This document shows, piece after piece, positions 19,260 to 27,903 of a stretch of 64,000 nt of DNA (position 1 is the first letter of the stretch; each line of letters opens with the position of its first letter). The position numbers were made by a program, and so were the translations under genes. The DNA lies in NCBI RefSeq assembly GCF_003337715.1, contig NZ_QPIX01000001.1, forward strand, positions 1 to 64,000, written 5' to 3'. The notes below the pieces were generated by a model that saw nothing but the letters and a program-made list of their open reading frames with translations, ran no database searches and was not told the origin of the DNA. Source of the DNA: Ciceribacter lividus. GTDB lineage: Bacteria; Pseudomonadota; Alphaproteobacteria; Rhizobiales; Rhizobiaceae.

Positions 19260-20099
19260 TCAGCGCAGGCCGACGAACCGCTGGAACTCCGCCGGGGTGC
19301 GGCCATAAGCCTGGCGGAAGGCCGCGCTGAAGTGGCTGTGGCTGGAAAAGCCGAGTTCGAGGCCGAGCGCCGTCAGGTCGTCGTAGTCCCCCAGAAGGTC
19401 GAGCGCCTTGGCGAGCCGGAGGCGCAACTGATAGCGATAGAGCGGCACGCCCTCGACCTGCTGGAACACCTGGGTGAGGTAGACGGGGGAGACGCCCGTT
19501 TCCGCGGCGATCTCGCCGAGCGTCCAGCGGCGGGCGAGGTCCGAGGAGAGCACGAGCTTCGCCCGGTCCGCGAGCTTCCTGCGGCCGTAACTCGACGAGT
19601 AGCTCGACGACGAGACACCTACGCTGCGCCGCCCGACGGCGCGGCGCACGAGCGTGAGCGCCAGCGTCTCGCCCTCCAGCATCTCGGCGGCGCGGGTGGC
19701 GAGGCCGTGGCGCAGCAGGGCGACGAGGGCTTGGGCGCGCGCGTCGATCTGCAGCTTCTGCCTGTCAAAGGCGAAGGCCGGCACCTTCGTGCAGTGGGTG
19801 TCGGGAACGAGTTCGGCGAGCAGGGCTTCCGGCATCGCCACGCTCAGGCAGGCATCGCCGCCGGCCACAGGATGGCTGACCCGATAGGCCTCGTCGCGGT
19901 TGAAGAGGAGCACCTGGTTCGGCTCGGCGACGACATCCTCGTCCCCGATGCGCCGAACGAATACACCCCGGTAGGGAAAGACGAGACAGGTCTGCGACGC
20001 TCGTTCTTCTTCACCCATCTCGCGACATGCGCCGTCGCAGATCACGTCGCGAACGGCGACGCTATCCGTCTCGAGCAGCAGGTTTACCACGAAGGCCAT
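19260..20099 (-). CDS. AraC-family transcriptional regulator
   Basis: A 279-residue regulator. The C-terminal AraC DNA-binding domain (about 175-275) has two helix-turn-helix units: WTLGEIAAETGVSPVYLTQVF and the second helix ending in LELGFSSHSHFSAAFRQAYGRTPAEFQR. The N-terminal part is a small sensing domain resembling a cupin (PYRGVFVRRIGDEDVVAEPNQVLLF). No signal is deducible. A short low-complexity Ser/Tyr run (about 155-170) separates the domains. It is preceded by about 107 bases before the RluD gene, so may have its own promoter. Confidence 0.9.
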   Translation of the reverse strand: MAFVVNLLLETDSVAVRDVICDGACREMGEEERASQTCLVFPYRGVFVRRIGDEDVVAEPNQVLLFNRDEAYRVSHPVAGGDACLSVAMPEALLAELVPDTHCTKVPAFAFDRQKLQIDARAQALVALLRHGLATRAAEMLEGETLALTLVRRAVGRRSVGVSSSSYSSSYGRRKLADRAKLVLSSDLARRWTLGEIAAETGVSPVYLTQVFQQVEGVPLYRYQLRLRLAKALDLLGDYDDLTALGLELGFSSHSHFSAAFRQAYGRTPAEFQRFVGLR

Positions 20100-20206
20100 G
20101 GCCGGTTCTCCAGTTCAGGAATCGGAACGTAACGCGAACATTCGCGTTCCGCCACCCGATTCTTGAGAAAATCGACCGATACCTAATCGCCGTCCGGAAC
20201 CAGCGC

Positions 20207-21232
20207 TCAGATCGCGCGCAGGGCCTCAATCACCCTGACCATGTCTTTCGGCAACGGCACTTCGAAGCGCATGACCTCGCCGGTCGACGGATGCTCGAAC
20301 TGCAGGAGATAGGCGTGCAATGCCTGGCGGGGGAAGCGGTTGACGATGGTCCGGGCCGGTTCGGGCAGCAGGTTTGCCTTGGTGCGGAAGGCGGCGCCGT
20401 AGTCGACGTCGCCGACCAGCGGATGTCCGATATGGGCCATGTGGACGCGGATCTGGTGGGTGCGTCCGGTCTCCAGTCGGCACTCGACGAGCGAGGCGAT
20501 GCAGGTGGCGTCCGGCTTCTCGCCGTAGCGCTCAAGCACTTCGTAATGGGTGATAGCCTCGCGCGCGTCGTCGCTTTCCTCGCGCTTGACGGCGCGCTTG
20601 GTGCGGTCGCCGGCGCGGCCGAGCGGCGCGTCGATCGTTCCGTGCAGGCTCCGCGGCCGGCCCCAGACGATCGCCTGGTAGGCGCGTTCCAGTGGGCCGG
20701 TGCGGCCGTGGTCGGCGAACTGGTCGGCGAGGCGGCGGTGGGAAAGGTCGTTCTTGGCGACGACCATGACGCCGGACGTATCCTTGTCGAGCCGGTGGAC
20801 AATGCCCGGCCGCTTGACGCCGCCGATTCCCGAAAGGCTGTCGCCGCAATGGTGGATCAGTGCGTTGACCAGCGTGCCGGTCCAGTTCCCCGCCGCCGGA
20901 TGGACGACGAGGCCCGGCGGCTTGACGATGACGATCAGGTCCTTGTCCTCGTAGACGACATCGAGGGGGATATCCTCACCCTTCGGCTCCGGATCTTCCG
21001 GCTCCGGCATTACGATCGCCAGGCGGTCACCGGGGTGGATCTTGCGTTTCGGTTCGGTGGTCGGATTGCCATTCAGCGTGACCGCGCCCTGCTCGATCAG
21101 CGCCTTGACGCGGCTGCGCGAGAGACTGCCTTCGAGATGCGCCGCAAGCCAGGCGTCAATGCGGCCCTCGGCATCGTCGCCGGCAATCAGCTCTTTCCTT
21201 GCGCTTTCGGGTTGGTTAAAGGGGTCGTTCAT
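20207..21232 (-). CDS. rluD: Ribosomal large-subunit pseudouridine synthase, RluD/RluA family
   Basis: A 341-residue enzyme that isomerises uridines in 23S rRNA. It has an S4 domain (about 20-80, AWLAAHLEGSLSRSRVKALI), then the RluA catalytic domain with the nucleophilic aspartate D149 in GIVHRLDKDTSG, and the later RTHQIRVHMAHIGHPLVGD motif. The S4-plus-catalytic order favours RluD (or RluC) over RluA. The start is ATG 21232 (MNDPFNQP), not the longer upstream frame. A small membrane-protein gene is divergent, 93 bases away. Confidence 0.93.
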   Translation of the reverse strand: MNDPFNQPESARKELIAGDDAEGRIDAWLAAHLEGSLSRSRVKALIEQGAVTLNGNPTTEPKRKIHPGDRLAIVMPEPEDPEPKGEDIPLDVVYEDKDLIVIVKPPGLVVHPAAGNWTGTLVNALIHHCGDSLSGIGGVKRPGIVHRLDKDTSGVMVVAKNDLSHRRLADQFADHGRTGPLERAYQAIVWGRPRSLHGTIDAPLGRAGDRTKRAVKREESDDAREAITHYEVLERYGEKPDATCIASLVECRLETGRTHQIRVHMAHIGHPLVGDVDYGAAFRTKANLLPEPARTIVNRFPRQALHAYLLQFEHPSTGEVMRFEVPLPKDMVRVIEALRAI

Positions 21233-21325
21233 CCCTGCGATCCTGCGTAACGGCGGTTTTCCGCCCGGTTCGCTCTCGATCAGAACGGGCCATGGCCGGT
21301 CGCTCCGAAGGAAAGGCAAGCGTAT

Positions 21326-21709
21326 ATGACGAATTTCGAGCCAGAAGAACAGGAAGAAAAACCGCTCGATCCGGCGCTGGAGAATGTCCGCCGAAAGATG
21401 GTGCGTCTGCAACTCGTCTCCGCGGGCATCATGTTCGTCAGCCTTATGGCCGTGTTGGGCGCCGTTGTCTACAAGGCGACCAAGAGCGAGACCCGCGAGC
21501 CGCAGGCGTCTGCGACGCTTGCGATTCCGGCCGACCAGCCGGTGACGGCGACGGCCAGCCTGCCGCAAGGCTTCACCGTCCAGTCGACCGCGCTTTCGGG
21601 CAGCCAGATCCTGTTCTTCGGCCAGATGGCCGACGGCACGCGCAAGGCGCTCGTCTTCGATATCGCGATCGGCCGCGTCGTCGCGGACGTGACGGTCGCC
21701 GGGCAGTGA
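21326..21709 (+). CDS. Small membrane protein, DUF6476-like
   Basis: A 127-residue protein with one membrane segment at about 32-52 (LVSAGIMFVSLMAVLGAVVY), a short cytoplasmic acidic N-terminus and a C-terminal domain with a beta pattern (LPQGFTVQSTALSGSQILFFGQ). The layout and its position divergent from an RluA-type gene resemble the DUF6476 proteins of Rhodobacterales, a match I make from memory. Function unknown. It is followed after 10 bases by the RNA methyltransferase gene and probably shares its transcript. Confidence 0.75.
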   Translation: MTNFEPEEQEEKPLDPALENVRRKMVRLQLVSAGIMFVSLMAVLGAVVYKATKSETREPQASATLAIPADQPVTATASLPQGFTVQSTALSGSQILFFGQMADGTRKALVFDIAIGRVVADVTVAGQ

Positions 21710-21719
21710 TCCCAGCCGC

Positions 21720-22553
21720 ATGACGCAGGCGCGCGAAAGAACGGAGATCACCGATCCGGACGATCCGCGCATCGCGGAGTTCCGGCACATCCGGGAGCGC
21801 GATCTCACGGGGCGGGAAGGCCGGTTCGTCGCAGAAGGCACGGTCGTACTGCGCATGCTGGCGGCCGCGCACCGGGCGGGCCGCGGCATCCGGGTGGAGA
21901 AGATCCTGCTCCTGCGCAACCGTGCCGCCGGCCTTTCGGACGTCCTTTCGCTCTTCCCGGACAACGTCCCCGTCTACGAGGCGGAGGCCCCGGTGATCGA
22001 CGCGATCGCCGGCTTCCACCTGCATCGCGGCGTGCTGGCGCTCGGCGTTCGCGACACTGCACCTCCGCTGAAGGAACTGCTGCGGGCACTGCCGGAGGAG
22101 GCGCTGGTGCTTGCCGCCTGCGGCATTTCCAATCACGACAATATCGGCGCGATGTTCCGCAATGCCGCCGCCTTCGGCGCGCGTGCGGTGATCCTCGACG
22201 AGACCTGTTGCGATCCGCTCTACCGCAAGGCGCTCCGGGTATCGGTCGGATCGGTGCTCACAATGCCCTACGCGCGGGAGGGCTCGATCCTCGACATGCT
22301 CGGGGCACTTGCCGAAGCAGGCTTTGCGATCTGGGCGCTCTCGCCGAAGGGCGAGACAGAAATCCGCGACATCGCACCATCGCCGCGCCTGGCGCTGGTC
22401 ATGGGAACGGAAGGCGAGGGGCTGCCGCCCGCCGTGCTGTCGCGGTTCCACACCGCCCGCATCGCCCAGTCCCCGGACCTCGACAGCCTGAATGTCGGGA
22501 CGGCGAGCGGGATTGCCCTCTACAGCGCGGCGATGGCCAAGCGCATCCTCTGA
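21720..22553 (+). CDS. SpoU/TrmH-family RNA methyltransferase
   Basis: A 277-residue methyltransferase with a trefoil-knot SPOUT domain in the C-terminal half. Motif 1 is SNHDNIGAMFRNAAAFG, motif 2 is VMGTEGEGLP and motif 3 is LDSLNVGTASGIALY, the three signatures of 2'-O-ribose methyltransferases. The N-terminal domain (about 15-110) resembles the substrate-binding domain of TrmH/RlmB-like enzymes. The RNA target is not readable. It starts 10 bases after the small membrane gene and converges with the coiled-coil gene, 7 bases between the ends. Confidence 0.9.
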   Translation: MTQARERTEITDPDDPRIAEFRHIRERDLTGREGRFVAEGTVVLRMLAAAHRAGRGIRVEKILLLRNRAAGLSDVLSLFPDNVPVYEAEAPVIDAIAGFHLHRGVLALGVRDTAPPLKELLRALPEEALVLAACGISNHDNIGAMFRNAAAFGARAVILDETCCDPLYRKALRVSVGSVLTMPYAREGSILDMLGALAEAGFAIWALSPKGETEIRDIAPSPRLALVMGTEGEGLPPAVLSRFHTARIAQSPDLDSLNVGTASGIALYSAAMAKRIL

Positions 22554-22560
22554 AAAGTCG

Positions 22561-23751
22561 TTATTCGGACGTCGTGGGCGTGACCGTCGCCGGCAGCGAC
22601 GGATCGAACGCCACGGCTCGTTCGGCAAGCGACTTGCGAGCCTCGGGGCTGCGGACGGAAACCTTGGACATGAGCGCGCGGATGGGCGAACCGGCGCCTT
22701 CCTTGCGAGCGGTGAGGGCGATCATCTTGGCGGCGATCTCGGCAATCTCTTCCCGCAGCGCCTCGTCGTTCGCAGGCGAGGTCGCCTTCATCAGCCGTTC
22801 GGTCAGCGCCGTGTGACGGTGGCGCAGTTCGTCGGCGAGCAGATCGGTGTCGATCGCGGCCGCCGGCTGCATCAGCACCAGCGGGTCTTCTGTGGCTTGC
22901 TCGGGAATGTCGATCTCCTTGATGTCCGGCGCGGAAATATTGGCGGCACGCAGCGCGCGGAGCGCCGCGCGCACCTGGCGATTGCCGGCCTTCAGGTTCT
23001 CCCGCAGCGTCGCGATTTCCTTCGTGCGGCGTTCGATGACGGCGTCCTTGTCGACCGCCTCGGCCATCAGCCGCGCCAGCCGGTCGTCGAGCCGCAGGAG
23101 CTTGTCTTCCTCCTGCGCCAGCCGCATCTCCGCGTCCTTGGCGCGGCGGGTGGCCAGTTTCGTCTCCTGCGCCAGCTCGTCGCGCTCGGCCCGCAGCGTC
23201 TGCACCCGCATCTTGAGGTTCTCGATTTCGGTGTCGCGCGCGCTTTTCTCGATCTTCAGGTCGTCGACTTCCCGGTTCATCCTGGAGATGCGCACGACGA
23301 GGCGTTCGATTTCGAGGTCCTTGGCGACGGCGGTCTCCTCGGTGCGCTTCAGCGTGGCGTGGAGATGCAGCGCCTCGCTTTCGGCGCGGCGGATCTCCGC
23401 GCGGAAATTTGCGGCCTCGATGCTCATCTCGTCGATCTGGGTGCGAAGGTCCTGGGTTTCCGCGGACAGCCGGCTGGCCTCGGCGGCGAGTGCCTCGTTC
23501 CTGAGCTTCAGATCGACCGACTTGTCGCGCTCGCGCTTCAAGTCCTGCGACATCCGCGCATTTTCGGCCGCGTAAACGGCGCGCGCCATGTCCTTCTGGG
23601 CGCGTACTTCCCGCGGGCTGAGCGGTGTCGTCGCTTTCATCCGCTTCTCTGTGTAGCGCACGATCCGCTTGTGAACCGCAGGAGCGATCAGCATCACCAG
23701 GAGAACTGCCGAGAGGAAGCCCAATCCGAATAGCAGTGCATATTCAATCAC
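22561..23751 (-). CDS. Membrane-anchored coiled-coil protein, unknown function
   Basis: A 396-residue protein with a single N-terminal membrane segment (about 4-25) followed by a very long predicted coiled coil (about 45-290, heptad-like runs of Glu, Arg, Leu and Ala). A Pro-rich linker and a last helical part (about 310-380, LLADELRHRHTALTERLMKATSP) complete it. Such proteins could be envelope scaffolds; the arrangement is conserved in Rhizobiales as far as I recall, but no function is known to me. It is transcribed alone on the minus strand between the RNA methyltransferase and eipA. Confidence 0.8.
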   Translation of the reverse strand: MIEYALLFGLGFLSAVLLVMLIAPAVHKRIVRYTEKRMKATTPLSPREVRAQKDMARAVYAAENARMSQDLKRERDKSVDLKLRNEALAAEASRLSAETQDLRTQIDEMSIEAANFRAEIRRAESEALHLHATLKRTEETAVAKDLEIERLVVRISRMNREVDDLKIEKSARDTEIENLKMRVQTLRAERDELAQETKLATRRAKDAEMRLAQEEDKLLRLDDRLARLMAEAVDKDAVIERRTKEIATLRENLKAGNRQVRAALRALRAANISAPDIKEIDIPEQATEDPLVLMQPAAAIDTDLLADELRHRHTALTERLMKATSPANDEALREEIAEIAAKMIALTARKEGAGSPIRALMSKVSVRSPEARKSLAERAVAFDPSLPATVTPTTSE

Positions 23752-23892
23752 GATCGCGCCATCTCGACTGAGGTATTGCGGACACCAAGTCTGTCATTAA
23801 ACATGGGGCTCCACGCAGAACAAGCCGGCGGGGAGGCAGTGGCCCGAGAAAGTCACCGGAGGGCGCCGCTCCGGCACCACGCGCCTGGCTGC

Positions 23893-24483
23893 TCAGAAGG
23901 GGTTCCAGGTGGGCTGGCGGGTGAGCTTCAAATAGCCGACGTTGACCCCGAGGCGGGCGCCGATGCCGGTGCGGATCGGGACGAGGACAATATTCTGGTT
24001 CTTCAGGACGGTCATGCCGAGGCCGGCGACGACGTAGGCCGAGCCGCTGACGCCGCCATAGCGGGCATAGAGGCTGTCGATGCTCGGCAGGTCGTAGACC
24101 AGCATCATCGCGCGCGTGCCGTTGCCGCCATAGTCGAGGCCCAGAGACGGTCCCTGCCAGAAGACGTCGTGCTGGCCGGCATTCTTCGTGTAGAGCATGC
24201 CCTCGCCGTAGGTCAGGCCGGCGATGAAGGCGCCGGAACCCTCCTGGCCGAGGATATATCCGTTCGGCAGTCCGTATTGGGAAAAGGCCTTCTCGATAAC
24301 CTTGGCGAGCGCACCGCTGGTTTCACCGAAGAAGCTGTGGCCGGCGTCGACGATTTCCTGGGCGGTGTACTCGTCGCCTGCAGCCGCGGCCGAACCGGCC
24401 TGGTAGCCCACGCCGACAAGAAGGACGATCGCCGCCATCAGCGCACGAAGGCCTGCGATCTCGCGGATGAAGTCAAGGCGCAT
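23893..24483 (-). CDS. eipA: EipA-family (DUF1134) periplasmic protein
   Basis: A 196-residue secreted protein: a signal peptide of about 35 residues (hydrophobic core ALMAAIVLLVGVGY, ending in an Ala-rich cleavage region), then a DUF1134 domain marked by YTAQEIVDAGHSFFGETSGALA, GPSLGLDYGGNG and VGYLKLTRQPTWNPF at the C-terminus. The Brucella homologue EipA supports envelope integrity and stress resistance. GGAGGA lies just upstream of ATG 24483. A CtrA-like box is found 69-83 bases upstream, in line with CtrA control reported for Brucella eipA (from memory). It is divergent from chpT. Confidence 0.9.
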   Translation of the reverse strand: MRLDFIREIAGLRALMAAIVLLVGVGYQAGSAAAAGDEYTAQEIVDAGHSFFGETSGALAKVIEKAFSQYGLPNGYILGQEGSGAFIAGLTYGEGMLYTKNAGQHDVFWQGPSLGLDYGGNGTRAMMLVYDLPSIDSLYARYGGVSGSAYVVAGLGMTVLKNQNIVLVPIRTGIGARLGVNVGYLKLTRQPTWNPF

Positions 24484-24551
24484 GGGTTCCTCCAAACTTT
24501 TCGATGCGCGTGCATCACTATGCCGAGTAAAACTATTTAGTCGTGATCGTC

Positions 24552-24566
24552 TTAATAATCGGTTTA
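24552..24566. promoter_or_regulatory. Candidate CtrA box between eipA and chpT
   Basis: TTAA at 24552-24555 and TTTA at 24563-24566 are separated by exactly 7 bases, one mismatch from the full CtrA consensus TTAA-N7-TTAA. The site is 69 bases from the eipA start and about 107 from chpT, in the only promoter-sized gap between them. One GANTC site (24594-24598) lies beside it. Confidence 0.5.
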
Positions 24567-24672
24567 CCAAATATGGTGTCATTATGGCGCGAGGATTCCC
24601 GTGCGAACGGGAAGGCCGCATGCTCATGGCGCCCTGGTTCTGAACGGGCGACCGCGCCTCCAGGAGATACCG

Positions 24673-25323
24673 ATGCCGAAGAACGCCAACCTCACTCTCG
24701 CCGGCCCCGATCTGGCAGCGCTGCTGTGCAGCCGCGTCTGCCATGATGTCATCTCGCCGGTCGGAGCGATCAACAACGGGTTGGAACTCCTCGACGAGGG
24801 CGGCGCCGACGAAGACGCGATGGAACTCATCCGCACCAGTGCGCTCAACGCCTCGGTGCGTCTCAAGTTCGCCCGGCTTGCCTTCGGCGCTTCCGGCTCG
24901 GTGGGCGCCTCGATCGATACCGGCGAGGCGGAAAAGGCCGCGCGCGACTTCGTTGCCGCAGAGAAGAAGACCGAACTCACCTGGAACGGCCCGCGGGCGA
25001 TCATCGCCAAGAACCGCGTCAAGCTTCTCCTCAACCTCTTCCTCGTCGCCTACGGCGCCATTCCGCGCGGCGGCTCGATCGATGTGACGCTCGAAGACCC
25101 CGAATTCGAGGTGAAGTTCCGCATTGTCGCCAAGGGGCGGATGATGCGCATTCCCGCGAAGTTCGCGGAAATTTGCTCCGGCACCATCGAGGAGGCGATC
25201 GACGCCCATTCGATCCAGCCCTACTACACGGTACTGCTTGCCGAGGAATGCGGCATGGAGATCAAGTACTACCAGACGGACGAGGAAGTCGTCTTTACGG
25301 CCGAGCTCGTGCCGGTAGCCTGA
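24673..25323 (+). CDS. chpT: Histidine phosphotransferase ChpT
   Basis: A 216-residue phosphotransferase that relays phosphate from the CckA kinase to CtrA (and CpdR) in alphaproteobacteria. The H-box VCHDVISPVGAINNGLELL holds the phosphorylated histidine, and the rest resembles a degenerate kinase ATP-binding domain that cannot bind ATP, as in ChpT. The ATG 24673 is preceded by AGGAGATA. ctrA lies 0.7 kb downstream on the other strand, with a small receiver gene between. This supports the assignment, because the genes act together. Confidence 0.92.
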   Translation: MPKNANLTLAGPDLAALLCSRVCHDVISPVGAINNGLELLDEGGADEDAMELIRTSALNASVRLKFARLAFGASGSVGASIDTGEAEKAARDFVAAEKKTELTWNGPRAIIAKNRVKLLLNLFLVAYGAIPRGGSIDVTLEDPEFEVKFRIVAKGRMMRIPAKFAEICSGTIEEAIDAHSIQPYYTVLLAEECGMEIKYYQTDEEVVFTAELVPVA

Positions 25324-25497
25324 TTGGCCAGTACGCTGCCAAATCGGTGGTCGCGCCGGGGACAACTTGCCTCGGCCGGATGTCGACGAACCTGCTCCAC
25401 AGCGGGACAAAGGACGGTAACCTTTCCTTAGCGGTCTCGCGTTAGACTACCTATTGGCCCAGTGCTGCAATTCGGGGTGGAAAAACGGGAGTCTCTG

Positions 25498-25860
25498 ATG
25501 CAACGTCTGATGATCGCAGACAGTTCGGATATCGTCCGCAAGGTCGGCAAGCGTATCCTTTCGGAGATCGGCTTCCTCGTTCTCGAGGCCGCCTCCGCCC
25601 GCGATGCGTTGCTGCGCTGCGAGACCGAGCTTCCCAATATCATCATCGTCGATGCGGGCCTCGACGGGGCGCTCGATCTCATCACCAACATCCGTGCATT
25701 GCCGGACGGCAAGAGCGTGCTCATCTACTACTGCGTGATCGAGGCCGACCTGAAGACGATGATGGCCGGCAAACGCGCCGGAGCCAACGAATTCCTGCTG
25801 AAGCCGTTCGACCGCCAGATCCTGACGCAGATCTTCACCGGCAAGGCGATCGCCGCCTGA
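25498..25860 (+). CDS. Single-domain response regulator (divergent)
   Basis: A 120-residue receiver domain with no output domain. The phospho-acceptor aspartate is in IIIVDAGLDG and the conserved lysine in FLLKPFD is present, but the acidic pair after strand 1 is split (IADSSD instead of DD), and the switch Thr/Ser position looks like Tyr or Cys (VLIYYCVIEAD). Phosphorylation is therefore possible but weakly supported. ACGGGAG lies 6 bases before ATG 25498. It follows chpT on the same strand; whether it takes phosphate from ChpT is unknown. It is not clearly CpdR. Confidence 0.85.
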   Translation: MQRLMIADSSDIVRKVGKRILSEIGFLVLEAASARDALLRCETELPNIIIVDAGLDGALDLITNIRALPDGKSVLIYYCVIEADLKTMMAGKRAGANEFLLKPFDRQILTQIFTGKAIAA

Positions 25861-25960
25861 TCTGACCCGGAACATATTCGCGCATCTGCCCGTCCGCCCG
25901 GTCCCGCCGCGGCGGACGAATTCTTTCGAGCGTGGGGGAGTCGCGGCAATTGCAGGCAAC

Positions 25961-25987
25961 AAAAAAACCTGCCCCGAAGGGCAGGTT
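25961..25987 (-). terminator. Rho-independent terminator of ctrA
   Basis: A perfect 9-bp stem (25966-25974 with 25979-25987, arm AACCTGCCC) and a four-base loop. Read on the minus strand it is followed by seven T residues (25967-25961), about 30 bases past the ctrA stop. A strong intrinsic terminator. Confidence 0.9.
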
Positions 25988-26015
25988 CCAGGAATGCGGG
26001 AAGGGGAGGGCTTTG

Positions 26016-26717
26016 TCAGGCCGTTTCCATGTATTCCGAACCGTCCGGCTCGCGCAGGACGTAGCCGCGGCCCCAGACCGTTTCGATGTAGTTGGCGCCG
26101 CCGGCGGCGTTGGCGAGCTTCTTGCGAAGCTTGCAGATGAAGACGTCGATGATCTTCAGTTCCGGCTCATCCATGCCGCCATAGAGATGGTTCAGGAACA
26201 TTTCCTTGGTGAGCGTCGTACCCTTGCGGAGCGAGAGAAGCTCCAGCATCTGGTATTCCTTGCCGGTGAGGTGCACGCGCTGGCCGCCGACTTCGACGGT
26301 CTTGGCGTCCAGGTTCACGATCAGTTCGCCGGTGATGATGATCGACTGGGCGTGGCCCTTGGAGCGGCGAACGATGGCATGAATGCGGGCGACGAGCTCG
26401 TCCTTGTGGAACGGCTTGGTCATGTAGTCGTCGGCGCCGAAGCCCAAGCCGCGGACCTTGTCTTCGATGCCGGCCATGCCGGAGAGAATGAGGATCGGGG
26501 TCTTGACCTTTGAAAGACGCAGTGTGCGCAGGACCTCGTAGCCGGACATGTCGGGCAGGTTCAGGTCGAGCAGAATGATGTCGTAATCGTAGAGCTTGCC
26601 GAGATCGACGCCTTCTTCACCGAGGTCGGTGGTATAGACGTTGAAGCTTTCGGATTTGAGCATCAACTCGATGCTCTGCGCTGTGGCGCTGTCGTCTTCA
26701 ATGAGTAGAACCCGCAT
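26016..26717 (-). CDS. ctrA: Cell-cycle response regulator CtrA
   Basis: A 233-residue OmpR-type regulator: receiver domain (1-120; phospho-aspartate D51 in [10 protein letters not shown], acidic pair EDD at the N-terminus, lysine in TKPFHKDEL) and winged-helix DNA-binding domain (about 130-225, [20 protein letters not shown] and [13 protein letters not shown]). The sequence is nearly identical in pattern to alphaproteobacterial CtrA, the essential master regulator of replication and division, fed by CckA-ChpT. The 447-base upstream gap contains four GANTC sites within 130 bases and a TTAACCAT half-site at 26807-26814, consistent with CcrM methylation and autoregulation. A T7 terminator follows. 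Confidence 0.97.
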   Translation of the reverse strand: MRVLLIEDDSATAQSIELMLKSESFNVYTTDLGEEGVDLGKLYDYDIILLDLNLPDMSGYEVLRTLRLSKVKTPILILSGMAGIEDKVRGLGFGADDYMTKPFHKDELVARIHAIVRRSKGHAQSIIITGELIVNLDAKTVEVGGQRVHLTGKEYQMLELLSLRKGTTLTKEMFLNHLYGGMDEPELKIIDVFICKLRKKLANAAGGANYIETVWGRGYVLREPDGSEYMETA

Positions 26718-26806
26718 AATTATCCCCTTTACCGCCGCCGAAAGGTCGAGTTGGCCCCCTACGCGATACGGATCCAGTCGTTGCCTGATTTGAAGGCTGC
26801 CACCAA

Positions 26807-26814
26807 ATGGTTAA
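26807..26814 (-). promoter_or_regulatory. CtrA half-site upstream of ctrA
   Basis: On the minus strand this reads TTAACCAT, an exact match to the core half-site recognised by CtrA in alphaproteobacteria, about 90 bases before the ctrA start. A partner TTAA at the usual 7-base spacing is not present, so the call is tentative. Confidence 0.45.
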
Positions 26815-26822
26815 CAAATTCT

Positions 26823-27093
26823 GATTCCCTCTGGCAAGGAGTATCGAATTTATTAAGCAAAGATACCAGTCTCCTGTTTTTTCACAGATTTCGGGCATCG
26901 CCATAAGTGAATCAACTTGCGAGGAAAACGCGCTAACCGATTCATTTGACTCATCATTGTCGCAGGTCATTTTCAGACCCTGGCATTTACCGACCCTTAA
27001 ATGATCGTCCCTATCATTAACGATGCCCGTAAACGAAAGGTTACCAGCGGTAGTTTTTTGTTAACCCCGGCGGACTTTTGCAGACACTGATTC
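26823..27093. promoter_or_regulatory. Cluster of GANTC (CcrM) methylation sites in the ctrA upstream region
   Basis: GANTC occurs at 26823-26827, 26909-26913, 26939-26943, 26948-26952 and 27089-27093. The first four lie within 130 bases; a random 256-base stretch would be expected to contain about one. In Caulobacter, CcrM methylation of GANTC in the ctrA promoter times its transcription. Role here is inferred. Confidence 0.55.
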
Positions 27094-27163
27094 GTCTGAT
27101 CGGCATGGGCAGTTCGTTTTGAGCATGTGTGGCGGGGGGTCTCGCATCACGGGAGTATTGCGT

Positions 27164-27514
27164 ATGAAGTCGCGTGAGAGCCTATTGCGCCTGAAGGAAT
27201 TTCAGGTCGCCGAGAAGCGTCGGCAATTGCAACAGCTGCAGACTATGATGTCCGAATTCGATCGCATGGCGAAGGAACTCGAGAACCAGATCATCGTCGA
27301 GGAAAAGAAGTCCGGCATTTCCGATCCGAACCATTTCGCCTACCCGACCTTTGCCAAGGCGGCACGCCAGCGGGCGGACAATCTCCAGATCTCGATCCGG
27401 GAGCTGAAGGTCCAGCAGGACGCAGCCGAACTGGCGCTGGAGGAGGCCGAGGCCGAAATGGCGAAGGCCGCCGCGCTCGGAGAGCGCGACAGCCAGATGC
27501 GCGCCCGGGCGTAG
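27164..27514 (+). CDS. fliJ: FliJ-like coiled-coil protein
   Basis: A 116-residue, all-helical, highly charged protein (LLRLKEFQVAEKRRQLQQLQTMM onward) without signal or membrane segment, typical of FliJ, the flagellar export chaperone partner of the FliI ATPase. Location next to ctrA, which controls flagellar genes, fits. No other flagellar gene is present. FliJ family sequences diverge, so this is a structural-type assignment rather than a motif match. ATG 27164 has GGGAG 8 bases upstream. It ends at a clear terminator. Confidence 0.7.
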   Translation: MKSRESLLRLKEFQVAEKRRQLQQLQTMMSEFDRMAKELENQIIVEEKKSGISDPNHFAYPTFAKAARQRADNLQISIRELKVQQDAAELALEEAEAEMAKAAALGERDSQMRARA

Positions 27515-27551
27515 GCATTCGCCTTCGGGGCGTTCCTGAACGAGTTCGCAG

Positions 27552-27584
27552 TGCCGCGACTTCTGGTCGCGGCATTTTCTTTTT
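27552..27584 (+). terminator. Rho-independent terminator after fliJ-like gene
   Basis: Perfect 9-bp stem (27552-27560 with 27566-27574, arm TGCCGCGAC), five-base loop, followed by TTTTCTTTTT. It is 37 bases past the stop of the fliJ-like gene. Confidence 0.88.
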
Positions 27585-27621
27585 CGGATCGGGATATCGG
27601 CTGAAGCCGCCTGTCGGCAGA

Positions 27622-27903
27622 TCAGAACTGAATGGCGTCCTTCCATTCCGGATGGCGGTTCGCCTGGGCGCGGAAGAAGGGGCAGAGCGGGATGATCTTC
27701 CAGCCTCCCTTCCGGGCCGCCTCGACCACGTGGGCCGCCAGCGCCTGACCGACGCCCTTGCCGCGAAGAGCGTCCGCGACCTCGGTGTGATCGACGATGA
27801 TGAGGCGAGGGGAGGTCCGCGAATAGGTCATGACGGCATCGGCACCGTCCAGCGTCGCGCGGTAGCGACCACCTGATCCACTTTCTTCGTGGCTGAAATC
27901 CAT
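27622..27903 (-). CDS. GNAT-type N-acetyltransferase (YjdJ-like small acetyltransferase)
   Basis: A 93-residue single-domain acetyltransferase of the small GNAT subgroup. The acetyl-CoA motif is present as DALRGKGVGQALAAHVVEAARKGGWKIIPLCPFFRA, and the DHTEV segment forms the preceding strand-turn. Proteins of this size commonly accept small or peptide substrates that cannot be inferred here. The gene converges with the fliJ-like gene, sharing the terminator region. ATG 27903 has a GGAG-like sequence upstream. Confidence 0.88.
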   Translation of the reverse strand: MDFSHEESGSGGRYRATLDGADAVMTYSRTSPRLIIVDHTEVADALRGKGVGQALAAHVVEAARKGGWKIIPLCPFFRAQANRHPEWKDAIQF

